Origin: Aurantiochytrium sp. KH105
Taxonomy: Eukaryota > Sar > Bigyra > Thraustochytrida > Thraustochytriidae
Reading direction: 5' to 3'
Assembly: GCA_003116975.1 (NCBI GenBank)
Contig: BGKB01000026.1
Span: 372,001 to 436,000, forward strand
Length of the DNA: 64,000 bases
The notes under the pieces are model-generated. The model saw only the letters and a program-made list of their open reading frames with translations. It was not told the origin of the DNA and ran no database searches. This document shows, one piece after another, positions 17,962-27,672 of this stretch. Position 1 is the stretch's first letter. The number at the start of each line of letters is the position of its first letter. Position numbers and translations under genes: made by a program.

Positions 17962-20184
17962 TCACTTTGCTTCTGCATCAGCATCATTTGCAGGCGAAAA
18001 CTCCAATCGTGCCAAATACTCGCCAGTTGGCACCACGGGCTCCGAATCACCAGACTGCAACTTGCCTAGATCGAGCACTTCATCACAAAGATCTGCGACT
18101 GTGTCATGTGAATGCGTAATGACGAGCACTGTCTTGTTCTGAAGAAATGCCCGCAGTGCCAATGTTACGGTCGCGCGCATGGCAGGATCCAGCGCGCTCA
18201 TGCACTCATCCAAAAGCACATACTCGAGACCTTCGCGGCACAAAAGTCGGGCAATCTGCAGGCGCTGCGCCTGACCACCGCTCACCATTCGCTCCGTGGC
18301 CAGGACTGTGTCAAGACCCTGCTTACGTGATTCCACCCACTTGGCCAGGCCGACCTGCTCGAGGATGGCCCAAATCTTGCTATCATCCGGTGGAGTCTCG
18401 TTTCCATACCAAATGTTTTCGCGCAGAGTACGCGAGAAAAGCATCGAGTCTTGGCTGACAAAACCAAGACGCTCGCGGATGGCATGCTTGGTGGCAGCAT
18501 TCAAAACAACGCTGCCATAGTAGATCCAGCCCTCGTGTTGGACGAGCGAAGAAGCCGCGCGAAAGAGGGTTGACTTGCCGCCGCCACTCTCTGCAACAAC
18601 AGCCATGGTGAGACCTTGCGGGATAGTGAACGAGACGTTCTGGACAGCAGGCTCGTCAACGCCAGGATATCGAACCGTGACATTGCTGAAACGGAGGTCC
18701 CCCGCCACGACCTCGCGCACAGGCGTTGCCAAAGCGTGCGTCCAGGATTGGAGCCGAGCCTGGCCTTTCGAGAGGGCACCATCGACAATTTGTAGCGACT
18801 GCGCGTAGGTGCTGGCCTGTTGGTTCGTAAGCGTAAGCCGGTTGAAGCTCTTGTGGGCCTCATCAAAGATGAGAAACATGGCCAAAAGAGCAAACATCGT
18901 GTTGATGGCCTCTGCAAGTTCCTCTGTCCTCTCAAAGATACCATATGCAAGCAAGAGCGTGCATGGCATACCAACCGTCAACACATAGAAATTTGGAAAG
19001 CCCATCATAATCATGATGCGAGAGATGGTGCTGTCTACTTTGGAAGCACGTGTCTCTTGGGCTTGTAAAACTTGCTTTTCCTTCGTTTCCTTGTTGTGCA
19101 TGGCAACAACGTCCGCGGCGCGCAAGACATCCAAGATCGAATCGTGCAGCTGACACATGAGCGTCGACTTTTTGTCTTCATGCGAGCGAAGTACGCGCCC
19201 TTGTACAATTTGCAAGATGAGAACAATGAAGAACATGAACAACGACAGCATGCTGCCCTGCCAAAACACCAAAAAGCAAAAGAAGATGGCAACCACGACG
19301 CACTGCTTTTCCCCTGCTCTCAAATATTGCGTATTGGCTTCATACTCAAAGAGAACTGCGATTTGCTCGAGCACAAAGGAAGCAGAAACCTCGCTCTCGC
19401 TCAAAAGCCCACCCTCGCTCAGGGAAATATCGAGCAAGAGCTCTCGTCGGGCCCTTGCGGTTGCGCTCGCCAGCCGCACAGGTAGTGCAAGCAGCAGAAT
19501 GCTGCAAAAAGCAGTTGGGATGGCGACTGCAAAAGAGAGCCCAAGCGTATCGAAGAGGTCGAGCTTTGTAAGAAAAATGAAGTCCCAGAACTCGGACGCA
19601 GTGAGGTCCAGCAAACCTCCAGACTGGCTGAATTTGTCTTCGACCCATATAAAAAGCTTTCGCAGGACGACTGCCACAAGCCATTTGAAGGAGATCGCGC
19701 CAAGATTTGCAATCGTCATGCTCACCCAAATAGCGCGCCCGAGCTGCCTCGAATTGGGTACATCAAGCACCACCTTGCTGACATTATCGCGGTCGCCCTT
19801 TTCGGTATCTTCGCGTTCGCTTTCGAGGCTCGAGGTGCCCTCTGTGCTCCGTTCGTCTGTGTTGGGCATCCAGCTCGTGCGCAGCACGCCGTTCTCCGCG
19901 TCCGGGTTCTCGGAGTCCAGCACGCTGTCTCTCGTCCCGTCCTTCTCGGAGCCACTGCTGTCCACTTCAGGGCCGCCAGACTCGCTCGACGTCGCGAGAG
20001 AAGGCGTCTGCGTCCGCGGAGCGAGCACCGTCTCTGCATCCCCCCCTGCCCCCAGCTCCCCCGTTGCCGTCCCCTTCGCCGCCGCCATCGCGCCACGAGT
20101 CGTCGCCACGTACGTCTTGGACGATGATGCGGTTTTGCTTTGCTCGCACAAAGTCCCTCGCTCACGAAAGAAGAGAGCAGCCAT
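17962..20184 (-). CDS. ABC half-transporter A7 (740 aa)
   Basis: Complete ABCB-like half exporter on the minus strand. The ATG at 20184 opens a long acidic, Ser/Thr/Glu-rich N-terminal tail of about 140 residues, the longest in the cluster and unlike the others. The shared core then follows: FKWLVAVVLRKLFIWVED, PVRLASATARARRELLL, and AADVVAMHNKETKE. The nucleotide-binding domain has Walker A AESGGGKST from residue 531, FVSQDSMLF, VSGGQ, VLLDECMSALDP and ITHSHDT. It is more distant from A3-A6 and closer in loop sequence to A1/A2 and A8. The gene is convergent with A6 and divergent from A8; a DNA transposon now occupies the A7-A8 intergenic space. Substrate unknown. Confidence 0.91.
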   Translation of the reverse strand: MAALFFRERGTLCEQSKTASSSKTYVATTRGAMAAAKGTATGELGAGGDAETVLAPRTQTPSLATSSESGGPEVDSSGSEKDGTRDSVLDSENPDAENGVLRTSWMPNTDERSTEGTSSLESEREDTEKGDRDNVSKVVLDVPNSRQLGRAIWVSMTIANLGAISFKWLVAVVLRKLFIWVEDKFSQSGGLLDLTASEFWDFIFLTKLDLFDTLGLSFAVAIPTAFCSILLLALPVRLASATARARRELLLDISLSEGGLLSESEVSASFVLEQIAVLFEYEANTQYLRAGEKQCVVVAIFFCFLVFWQGSMLSLFMFFIVLILQIVQGRVLRSHEDKKSTLMCQLHDSILDVLRAADVVAMHNKETKEKQVLQAQETRASKVDSTISRIMIMMGFPNFYVLTVGMPCTLLLAYGIFERTEELAEAINTMFALLAMFLIFDEAHKSFNRLTLTNQQASTYAQSLQIVDGALSKGQARLQSWTHALATPVREVVAGDLRFSNVTVRYPGVDEPAVQNVSFTIPQGLTMAVVAESGGGKSTLFRAASSLVQHEGWIYYGSVVLNAATKHAIRERLGFVSQDSMLFSRTLRENIWYGNETPPDDSKIWAILEQVGLAKWVESRKQGLDTVLATERMVSGGQAQRLQIARLLCREGLEYVLLDECMSALDPAMRATVTLALRAFLQNKTVLVITHSHDTVADLCDEVLDLGKLQSGDSEPVVPTGEYLARLEFSPANDADAEAK

Positions 20185-20764
20185 GTTTGCACACCTCTTG
20201 TCAGCGCTAGAAGAGCGCTAGGCACTCCTATCACGAGATTGGACTTTTTGGCTTTCTGCTGGTGTTTCTAGTATAGTATACTACGCGGACGGCAGTCAAG
20301 GCTGGCTTGAGACGCCTTTTCGGTGGGTCGGCAACGAGTCCTCAAGAGGGGGAGCTTGGGCCCTAGACTGGCTAGACACGTACGCACCTGGCGCCTGGTT
20401 GCTTCGAAACGGTCCTAGTTGCAACATTCATACTAAGCCACGGAAAGAATGAGTATTGCCGCGGTCACGGGTCTTGCATAGTTATCCCGAGTTCGAAGAA
20501 TGCGATGACTATCTTGATGAAGGACGGCGTGCAAGTATGCGCAGTAATGCAAGGGTGATGCGGAAGCTTGAGGGAAGAAGCCTTGCCGGGCCATTCATAT
20601 GAACGAGGGAGACTGGCCTTTCCGGGGTATACACTGAAGAAGTCAGCGACCGGCAAGCAAATGGGAGCATCGCCAGTCAGCAGAGGCTCGTTTCCATAAA
20701 AGACTGAAAAAAAGCTGCGCGGCGCATTTTGAAGGACCTTCTTTGGTCATCCAAACTTCAAATA
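20185..20764. other. Upstream region of A7 up to the transposon
   Basis: 580 bases with no supported gene. Should contain the A7 promoter. A short TATAGTATACTA palindrome lies near 20271-20283. The TA at 20763-20764 is the left target-site copy of the adjacent transposon. Confidence 0.55.
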
Positions 20765-20775
20765 GGGGTGTCTTT
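20765..20775 (+). repeat. Left terminal inverted repeat
   Basis: GGGGTGTCTTT directly after TA; exact inverse of the right end. Confidence 0.88.
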
Positions 20776-20985
20776 AAGTGTAGTAGAGCATTTCTTTAAC
20801 AACACGGGCAATTTTTAGGTGGTTTTCCCGTTCAGATGCAAAACGATAAGTGTTCTCACATTCTGATATCATCAGTCTGCGCAACCCAAGTTCTTGAGAC
20901 ATGGACACTGTGTCCCGATCGAAGTGAAAAGGCGATGCGATGTGGATACCACCTCGCAGTACTAAATGAAGCAACGTGTAGCAAA

Positions 20986-22836
20986 TCATTTTTCTATTAT
21001 TACCCAGTGCCAGTCCAAATACCCATTTTTGTCGATGACTCGCTGCATTATCTTTGACATCGTGACCTTGCAACCCGTCAGTGGTCCACGCTCGTGCTTC
21101 AGCTTTTCCATGCCCCCCTTAACGATTTCGTCGAGCATTGAAACTCTGTTTTCGATAACTTGACCGCGGGGTGATGAATTCAGAAGTGCCGGTCGCACTT
21201 CTGATTCCGTTCGTTCTGCGTTCGCATAATTTCGAAGCACTCGGTTGTAAAATTCGCACAAGTTCAAATGAGGCGATACCGGCGCTGCAAGAACGATTTG
21301 GACGGTCGCCCCGCGTTCTTGTGCGAAGGACACGAACTCATCGAAGTTGTCAGGCTGGATACTTTTGGAAATACCATGCTCGCTTTTCGCAGCATCGAGT
21401 CGAGATCCATGGTCCGGTACATTGTCCCAAATGATCTTGATGTGCTTGTTCTTGATTTCCTCCGCATAATTGACTCTCAAATCGTAGTTTTCTTCTGTCA
21501 TGAGCGTTTCAAAAAGGCCGTGAAGATACTTTTTAAACTCCTCTTTGCCGTACTGCGCCGACCACTTTCCGGAGCGTCTGGCAGGGCGAAAAGTTTCTCC
21601 ATATATGAGCCCGTGCTCAGGGTGCACTGCCATGGCGGCCTGCAAACGGTGCGTCATGCTGCTTGCAGGAGGAACAAGAACGACTGCCCTTTCTCCCTTT
21701 CGTGAACGCCCCTTTGTAGATGACATTGTCGAGTAGAAAGGCATTTCGTCCATAACGATGAGATAGTACTTGTCGCCAGATCGTAAGTACTCACGTAACT
21801 TTTTCGCATAATCCAAACGCTTGCGCATATTTTCCACAGTGTTTGCGGATGATTTCTGCTTCACAACAACCTTTCGCGAATATCGGACGGGATTCTCGTA
21901 AAGCCAGGTGCGAATTGTTCGTTCGTCGCGAATAAACTTCTTCTTGTAAGCCTCCCTTGCTCTATCGCAGGCTTCCTTCATGTAGTCATTCACCCTTAGC
22001 GGCTGGCCGACGATGCGCTCTTCTTCTGCCAAAAGGTGCGCACATGTTGGACAGTCCTTGTCGTGCTCTTCGCAAAGAATGCGACGTCCAATCTCGACAT
22101 TGAGCATTTCTAAAAGGGCCTTTAAGGTTATTGTCGCGTCCCAGTGAAGCCAATCACACAGAACTTCCACGTGCCACGGTTCCCGCTTCGTGTGGTATGC
22201 GGGACCACCAGTTTCCAGCCGTTTATCACGCATGGCGGATTCGCCCTCCTTCTCGTAGCGCAGCAGAATGTTTCTCGCCGTTGGCCTCGGCATTCCAATT
22301 TGATCAGCCAGGATCATGGCTGCATTTCGGCCATCATTCTGCTCGGCACGAACGAGATACATCTTTTCTCTTTTGCTGTATCGCTTTCGTTTCGCAGGCC
22401 GATTCTCGCTTGCGGAAGTGCTAGCGCTAGCTGTAGAAGATGTGGGGGCAGTGGATGAAGCTGCAGCTGTTGATACCGTAGCATCCTGTGTCCTGCAGCT
22501 GCCGCCGCTGCTGATACTCGCAGTCGTAGAACTTTGTAGCTGCTGGCGCGAGCGAGCCGTGGCAGGCGAGGCGAGCAGAGGTTGCTGCTGTTGCCGCTGC
22601 TGCTGTTCCCGTTCACGAAGAGTGGATATTTCTTGCTTGGCTTCAGAGAGCTCTTTCTTGAGTGTCGATATCTCTTGACGCGCATCGTCAAGTTCTTGCA
22701 GGGTATTGCGATGCTGGCGTTGCGTATCATTGACGTCACGAAGTTGTAGCTGCTGCCGCTGCTGCTGCTGCTGCAGCTGTAGCTTTGGTTGACCATGGTG
22801 GTCTTCGTCGCCTGTACTGCCTTGGTTGGTATCCAT
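20986..22836 (-). CDS. Tc1/mariner-IS630 superfamily DDE transposase (616 aa)
   Basis: Transposase of the element at 20765-23132. I chose the ATG at 22836 (MDTNQGSTGDEDHH). The frame is open up to an ATG at 23148, but that lies outside the terminal repeat. The N-terminus is Gln-rich with a short coiled coil (two EISTL heptad-like segments) and a Ser/Thr/Ala-rich stretch. A basic helix-turn-helix region follows (KRKRYSKREKMYLVRAEQ; MPRPTARNILLRYE). The catalytic core has VMDEMPFYS, IIWDNVPDHGS and PVSPHLNLCEFYNR, matching the three acidic positions of the DDE_3 fold. The spacing between the second Asp and the Glu is 56 residues by my count, longer than in typical mariner (34) or Tc1 (34) proteins. 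Predicted role: excision and insertion of its own element at TA sites. Confidence 0.82.
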   Translation of the reverse strand: MDTNQGSTGDEDHHGQPKLQLQQQQQRQQLQLRDVNDTQRQHRNTLQELDDARQEISTLKKELSEAKQEISTLREREQQQRQQQQPLLASPATARSRQQLQSSTTASISSGGSCRTQDATVSTAAASSTAPTSSTASASTSASENRPAKRKRYSKREKMYLVRAEQNDGRNAAMILADQIGMPRPTARNILLRYEKEGESAMRDKRLETGGPAYHTKREPWHVEVLCDWLHWDATITLKALLEMLNVEIGRRILCEEHDKDCPTCAHLLAEEERIVGQPLRVNDYMKEACDRAREAYKKKFIRDERTIRTWLYENPVRYSRKVVVKQKSSANTVENMRKRLDYAKKLREYLRSGDKYYLIVMDEMPFYSTMSSTKGRSRKGERAVVLVPPASSMTHRLQAAMAVHPEHGLIYGETFRPARRSGKWSAQYGKEEFKKYLHGLFETLMTEENYDLRVNYAEEIKNKHIKIIWDNVPDHGSRLDAAKSEHGISKSIQPDNFDEFVSFAQERGATVQIVLAAPVSPHLNLCEFYNRVLRNYANAERTESEVRPALLNSSPRGQVIENRVSMLDEIVKGGMEKLKHERGPLTGCKVTMSKIMQRVIDKNGYLDWHWVIIEK

Positions 22837-23121
22837 CTTCAAACCTTTGCAGGGAGAAGGCGGCACACGACAGCTGTAGCAGTTGTAGCCAGAGAAGAAG
22901 TGTAACAGCAGCAGTTGAGGTAGTGCAGTAGGAGCGTAGTAGGTCTGATGCTGCTGCAGCAGCAGCTGCAGAACTGCACCAAAAGATCCCTGAGGCATAG
23001 CCCAGCCCCATTGTTCCCGATGTTCCCCCGCAACCCATAATGATAAAGACTTGCAAGCAATGAAATCGAATTGCGGCATAAATGCTTCAAACCATTTTTT
23101 TCTCGGGTGTTGTTCTATAAC

Positions 23122-23132
23122 AAAGACACCCC
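23122..23132 (-). repeat. Right terminal inverted repeat
   Basis: AAAGACACCCC followed by TA; exact inverse of the left end. Confidence 0.88.
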
Positions 23133-23476
23133 TATCGTTGCTTGTCATCCAATCTTGTCAAATTTCTGTGCGAAAAGCATGAGGAACGAGCACACTACTA
23201 TCTATCGCAAGATTACCTTGCCTTCTTGAGGCACTCGAACTGGTATGCCCGAGCAAAGGGTCCTTCTGACAGCCCTTGCTAAGAGCGAGATCCGCCAATA
23301 TTGGATCGCCGAATACCTTCCTCGCACACGATGAAGGAGACTGATCGTGTACTACGTAAAGTGTGCGCCAATCTTGATGGTGTGCATGCACTGCATTGCA
23401 GCGAAGCAAGCCCATTTTCTGAAGTGACGACAATCAATCACCGAAGGCCTATAGGTGCCACGACAGCGTACACGCC
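23133..23476. other. Short upstream region of A8
   Basis: 344 bases between the transposon and A8, starting with the right TA. No gene seen. It presumably holds what remains of the A8 promoter and leader. Confidence 0.55.
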
Positions 23477-25513
23477 ATGGCATCGCGCGTTGTACGATGC
23501 TGCTTGCAGGCCCCGCGCACAGCGTGGGGCGCTTGGAGCTCGTGCACTTGCAGAAAGTCGAACGAGGACAAACTGGTCCCGGAAGAGGAGGTCCCGCACA
23601 TGGCATCGTCACTGGCCCGCGTGCAGTACGAGGGCGTGGACGGGCTGACGCGCGCCATTCGTGTGGTCATCCTGGGTGGAAACCTGATGGTGACCATGTC
23701 CAAGTGGCTCGCAGCTGTGCTCCTGCGGAAGCTCTTTGTCATGGTGGAAGATACGTTCGGCAGCGGCGAGAGTCTTCTCGGTAACGTCACCTCGCCATTC
23801 TGGAAAGCCATCTTCCTCGTCAATTTCGGCTTTTTCGACACTCTAGCACTTGCAATCGCTGTGGCCGTCCCCATGGGAATCTTTGGAGTCTTGCGCTCGG
23901 CGCTTCCGATTCGCCTTGCGGGCACCATGGCTCGCGCGAGACGCGCCTTATTGGTGGACATTTCGCTCAATTCCATGACAATTGCCGAGAGTAACTACAG
24001 TGCCTCGTTTCTGCTCGAGCAAATCTACGTGCTGTCCGAGTACGAAGCCGAAACCAAGTATGTCCGTATTGGAGAAGCACAGCGCATCAAAGTTGTCGCC
24101 ATTTTCTGCATAATAGTCTTTTGGCAAGGTTCGCTCCTCAGTGCTGTAATGACAGGGGTCATTGTGCTTTTAGAGCTCGTCCTTCGCACGCGTGTCATTG
24201 CTCCACATCTCGAAGATAAGTCGGAGTTAACACGTCGCGTGCACGACTTGATTCTCGATATTCTGCGCGGCGCGGACATTGTGGCAATGCACAATGCCGA
24301 GAGCAAAGAGATGCAAGCGTTGGCCTCGGTTGAGGCGCCCGGGATCAAAATTGACCGTGACACATCTCGTGCGATCTTGGGCGTCACGGGGTTCACACTC
24401 TTTCTGTTGACGGTGACCATGCCGGTGCTACTTGCGTTCTCATGGGCTTTATTCGACAACATTGAGGACGCTCGCGAGGCCGCAAACATGCTCTTTGCGC
24501 TGACGGCTATGCTCATTATTCTCGATGAAGGCCACAAGAGCCTCAATCGACTTTCCATGAGCAGCAAAGCTGAAGCCGCATATCGGCAGTCCCTTGCGGT
24601 CGTGGAGCCGCTCTTGGCCGCAGGGCAGGCCGCGTTGGCTGCAGAGCGAGCAGAGCGAGTAATGCCTGGCAATGTGGACAAAACAGCTGACGCGCGGCCT
24701 CCACCACAGCTGCCCGACATAAATGTGGGTCCTGGCGCCCTTTCTTTTAGTCATGTGACGGTGCAATATCCATCCGCAAGTGCTCCGGCCGTTCACGATG
24801 TCACCTTTACCATCCCCCGGGGAACCTCGATGGCCATCGTTGCTGAGAGTGGTGGTGGCAAGTCAACGCTTTTCCGCGCCGCGTCAGCCCTTATTCACCA
24901 CGAAGGCGAAATTGTTTTTGGAGACGTCGTGTTAGACGATGATACCAAGCAAGCTCTTCGCGCGCGCATGGGCTTTGTAAGCCAGGACTCGAAGCTCTTT
25001 GCGCGAAGCATCCGTGACAATATATGGTATGGTCACGCTACGGAAGGGATTGCTGAAGCTGATGATGCAAAGATATGGAGCGTTTTGACCGAACTTGGTC
25101 TTGCCTCGTGGGTCGAATCTCTCAGGGATGGTCTTGATACTGTGCTCACCTCCGAGCAAATGGTAAGCGGAGGCCAGGCGCAGAGGCTCCAAATTGCGCG
25201 TCTTCTTTGTCGCGATAATGTGCAGTATGTCTTGTTGGACGAGTGCATGAGTGCTTTGGACCCTGTGATGCGTACAGCAGTGACACGTGCGCTCAAGCAA
25301 TTCCTCCGTGGCAAGACGGCACTCATTATTACTCATTCCCACGACACAATTGCGGACCTCTGCGACACTGTGCTCGACCTTGGCAAGCTTCAGGCTGATC
25401 AAGAAGGTGCAATCATGACGACGCGTGCCTATCTTGCGAGAATCAATGGCATGTCCCGCATCGCCGCCTTCTTTTCCTCCATTACCGTCGATCGTGGGTC
25501 GACACGTAGATGA
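23477..25513 (+). CDS. ABC half-transporter A8 (678 aa)
   Basis: Complete ABCB-like half exporter. The first in-frame ATG is 23477; its first 41 residues (Cys- and Arg-rich) look unlike the other copies, so a start at 23600 (MASSLARVQYEG) or an upstream exon is possible. The N-terminal tail is the shortest in the cluster and lacks ERRAS. The core is typical: MSKWLAAVLLRKLFVMVED, PIRLAGTMARARRALLV, GADIVAMHNAESKEM. The nucleotide-binding domain has Walker A AESGGGKST from residue 456, FVSQDSKLF, VSGGQ, VLLDECMSALDP and ITHSHDT. It is divergent from A7, with a DNA transposon starting about 340 bases upstream. Substrate unknown. Confidence 0.9.
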   Translation: MASRVVRCCLQAPRTAWGAWSSCTCRKSNEDKLVPEEEVPHMASSLARVQYEGVDGLTRAIRVVILGGNLMVTMSKWLAAVLLRKLFVMVEDTFGSGESLLGNVTSPFWKAIFLVNFGFFDTLALAIAVAVPMGIFGVLRSALPIRLAGTMARARRALLVDISLNSMTIAESNYSASFLLEQIYVLSEYEAETKYVRIGEAQRIKVVAIFCIIVFWQGSLLSAVMTGVIVLLELVLRTRVIAPHLEDKSELTRRVHDLILDILRGADIVAMHNAESKEMQALASVEAPGIKIDRDTSRAILGVTGFTLFLLTVTMPVLLAFSWALFDNIEDAREAANMLFALTAMLIILDEGHKSLNRLSMSSKAEAAYRQSLAVVEPLLAAGQAALAAERAERVMPGNVDKTADARPPPQLPDINVGPGALSFSHVTVQYPSASAPAVHDVTFTIPRGTSMAIVAESGGGKSTLFRAASALIHHEGEIVFGDVVLDDDTKQALRARMGFVSQDSKLFARSIRDNIWYGHATEGIAEADDAKIWSVLTELGLASWVESLRDGLDTVLTSEQMVSGGQAQRLQIARLLCRDNVQYVLLDECMSALDPVMRTAVTRALKQFLRGKTALIITHSHDTIADLCDTVLDLGKLQADQEGAIMTTRAYLARINGMSRIAAFFSSITVDRGSTRR

Positions 25514-25775
25514 TATTTATTCCCGACTCAACAAAATTATCTTGTGAAGAGCAATCGACTGCAACACGGACGCCATGCACACCCAATGCAGGCGCTCTTT
25601 CGCGCGTATGCGTTTGCGATGATGAATGATATTCAGAAATCTTCGATCCTTGGGCCGACGGACGCTAGATTGGTATGGTGCAAAGGCTAAATACGTTAAA
25701 GTATTAGAGGCATGTATGCAGGTAGGGGGACTCTTGTCGTCGGCATGAGGCTCAAGGCACTAAACAATTGCGCAA

Positions 25776-26741
25776 TCATGGATGAGTCACAAATTGAACT
25801 TTGTCTGTAGGATCGCGCTTTCCCTTGTCTTCTTGAGAGTGCCCAGCACCGACATACATTTCCTCCACAGACCGACGGTCGGTAAAGGCTTCAACGATGT
25901 TAACGAAGAGCGCAGACAGCAACAGAACGACAAGCGTTGATATAAGAGCCCCAAGCTCCTGCAAATTGGCACCACTCACAAAGGGGTCGAAGAAGTCCTG
26001 CAGCAGCATGCGTTGGTACTGGGCTCGACCGGACGAAAACGTAAACATGAAGCGATACCGTGCAAAGTACGTAAGCTGAACAGTCCCGTACACAAAAGCG
26101 TACACTGCGAAAAAGAAGCCGTACGCCTGGACGTAAAAGAAAATGTTGAGCGGGAAACGGCTTTGCGACACGGGTTTTTCGTCGTCGTCCTCGTCAGCCG
26201 GCTTGGGCGCTTTCCTAAAATGCGTTCGAATGAGACCAACAGCAAGGTAGGAAGTTACTGTAAAGAGTGTGGCGCTCATCAAATAGGTGTAGCTGTCGAT
26301 GAGCGCACTGCCGGTCGTCTCATAGTATCGCAGGAGGAAATGAGTAATGGTGTCCGCTTCCCAAAATGGGCTCGAGTAGTTCCCGTTGGTTGTGGCGAGG
26401 GTAGTTATTGCTCGGTCGATTTCACGTTGAGAAAAAGTACCGGGAGTCACGCCATTCTTGGCGTAGAGCTCTCCTCCGGCAACGACGTCTTGATAGATTT
26501 TCTCGTATGATTCCGGCGTCGGAACTTCCAAGGCATCAGAGAAGAGCGCGGTCGTTGCAGCAGCAAACAAAATCGAGGTAGCCAGGAGCAAGTTGCTCAG
26601 GCGGAGCTCCATTCTCTCCACATCGAGGTCCAGCGCGCGTGCATCCACGATGGCCACAATGCGAGCCAACATCACTTCACATTTTGCCAGGACGCCAAGT
26701 GCTCTATGGAAAAGCTCTCGCGCTGCCCCCATGCTCGGCAT
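25776..26741 (-). CDS. Unrecognised four-pass membrane protein (321 aa)
   Basis: I do not recognise this protein. The ATG at 26741 (MPSMGAARELFHRA) is used; the frame runs two codons further to a GTG. Four hydrophobic segments are visible at roughly residues 47-64, 148-168, 197-224 and 263-288 (for example FFYVQAYGFFFAVYAFVYG and LGALISTLVVLLLSALFV). An acidic loop (ADEDDDEKP) lies between the second and third. The segment between helices one and two contains NGNYSS, a possible glycosylation site if luminal. The C-terminal tail is hydrophilic. It lies 262 bases from A8, convergent with it, and has no sequence link to the ABC genes. Function unknown; a plasma-membrane or endomembrane protein is the most that can be said. 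Confidence 0.7.
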   Translation of the reverse strand: MPSMGAARELFHRALGVLAKCEVMLARIVAIVDARALDLDVERMELRLSNLLLATSILFAAATTALFSDALEVPTPESYEKIYQDVVAGGELYAKNGVTPGTFSQREIDRAITTLATTNGNYSSPFWEADTITHFLLRYYETTGSALIDSYTYLMSATLFTVTSYLAVGLIRTHFRKAPKPADEDDDEKPVSQSRFPLNIFFYVQAYGFFFAVYAFVYGTVQLTYFARYRFMFTFSSGRAQYQRMLLQDFFDPFVSGANLQELGALISTLVVLLLSALFVNIVEAFTDRRSVEEMYVGAGHSQEDKGKRDPTDKVQFVTHP

Positions 26742-27565
26742 CTTCACTGACCTGACTCGCGCTGGCTGGCTGCCTGTCTACTGACCGTCTGTCTATCTGT
26801 TTGTACAAGTCCCAGCTCGTCTTTGCTCTCCTACGCTTTCCAATTCAGGTTTGCTCGCTCGGCAGGATCGCCTTCTGTCTTCACTTCATCTTCATCCCCG
26901 TCTCTCCGCATTTCGCTCCATCCATTTCGTGGCGCTGGCTGCCTGGTTGATTGCCGCTGCTGCACTCCGCGCGCACACGGCCCGGGAGGCTTTGCGGATA
27001 GAGCCTCGAACTTCCCCAAAATGTATATCCCAGGAAGTCGCCCGCGCGTGCCGGCCCGGGTACCCCGCCCAGGGCTACGCTTTCGAGGCCAGGGCCACGA
27101 GCTAGCTCTGCGGGCGGCGGTGGCTGCTGCCCGACGATCGCGATGGCGAGTCGCGAGCCGCGTCTGCGTGCGCATGGTGCGCGGTACCGCCCGGCCCGCC
27201 GGGTGTAGCACGTACAGCGCGCCGGTACGAGCGAGCTTGACGTCTTCCTTCCCTCGGCCAGACGGCTCGAGGAAAGACGTCATCATAATGTAGCAGCAGC
27301 AGCAGTGCACACCAGCAGTGCGCTGCGAGTGCCGCCACGTGCACGCGATCTGCCTCGAGATCGGGTCCTCCGTCCGCGCCGTGCTGCGCTGCGCCGCTTG
27401 CACGCAAACGCCCGCAAACGCACGCACGCTCGCAGACGCGCCAGACTTGAGCCGCTCGCTCCCTCCGTCGCCGGCCAGCGCGCGGCCGCGAGGCGCCTCG
27501 CCTGGCTGGCAGGAGAAGAAAGAGATGCGCCGAGCTGGCCGCAGCCATGTTTTGCTGCAGCCGCA

Positions 27566-27613
27566 CGTGCTTGCGCCCGTCCGTGCTTGCGCCCGTCCGT
27601 GCTTGCGCCCGTC
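27566..27613. repeat. 16-base tandem repeat, three copies
   Basis: CGTGCTTGCGCCCGTC repeated exactly three times, followed by a degenerate fourth copy. Confidence 0.85.
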
Positions 27614-27672
27614 CGTGCCTCCGTCCGTGCGCGGCTGCGGCTGGCTCGTATCTAACACTGTAAGTTATTGTC

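Larger units (their letters stand above)
20765..23132 (-). mobile_element. IS630/Tc1/mariner-type DNA transposon (2368 bp)
   Basis: An apparently complete cut-and-paste element. It begins GGGGTGTCTTT at 20765 and ends with the exact inverse AAAGACACCCC at 23132. Both ends are flanked by TA (20763-20764 and 23133-23134), the target duplication typical of Tc1/mariner elements. Perfect terminal identity is only 11 bases. A subterminal AACAACAC motif also appears inverted near both ends (about 20798 and 23107-23115). It encodes one transposase on the minus strand. The insertion lies between the 5' ends of divergent genes A7 and A8 and could disturb their promoters. Intact ends and an unbroken frame suggest a young insertion. 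Confidence 0.88.

Noticed and set aside
22837-23148. Longer transposase start at 23148
   Set aside because: That ATG is outside the right terminal repeat and the TA flank; the element's own ATG at 22836 is preferred.
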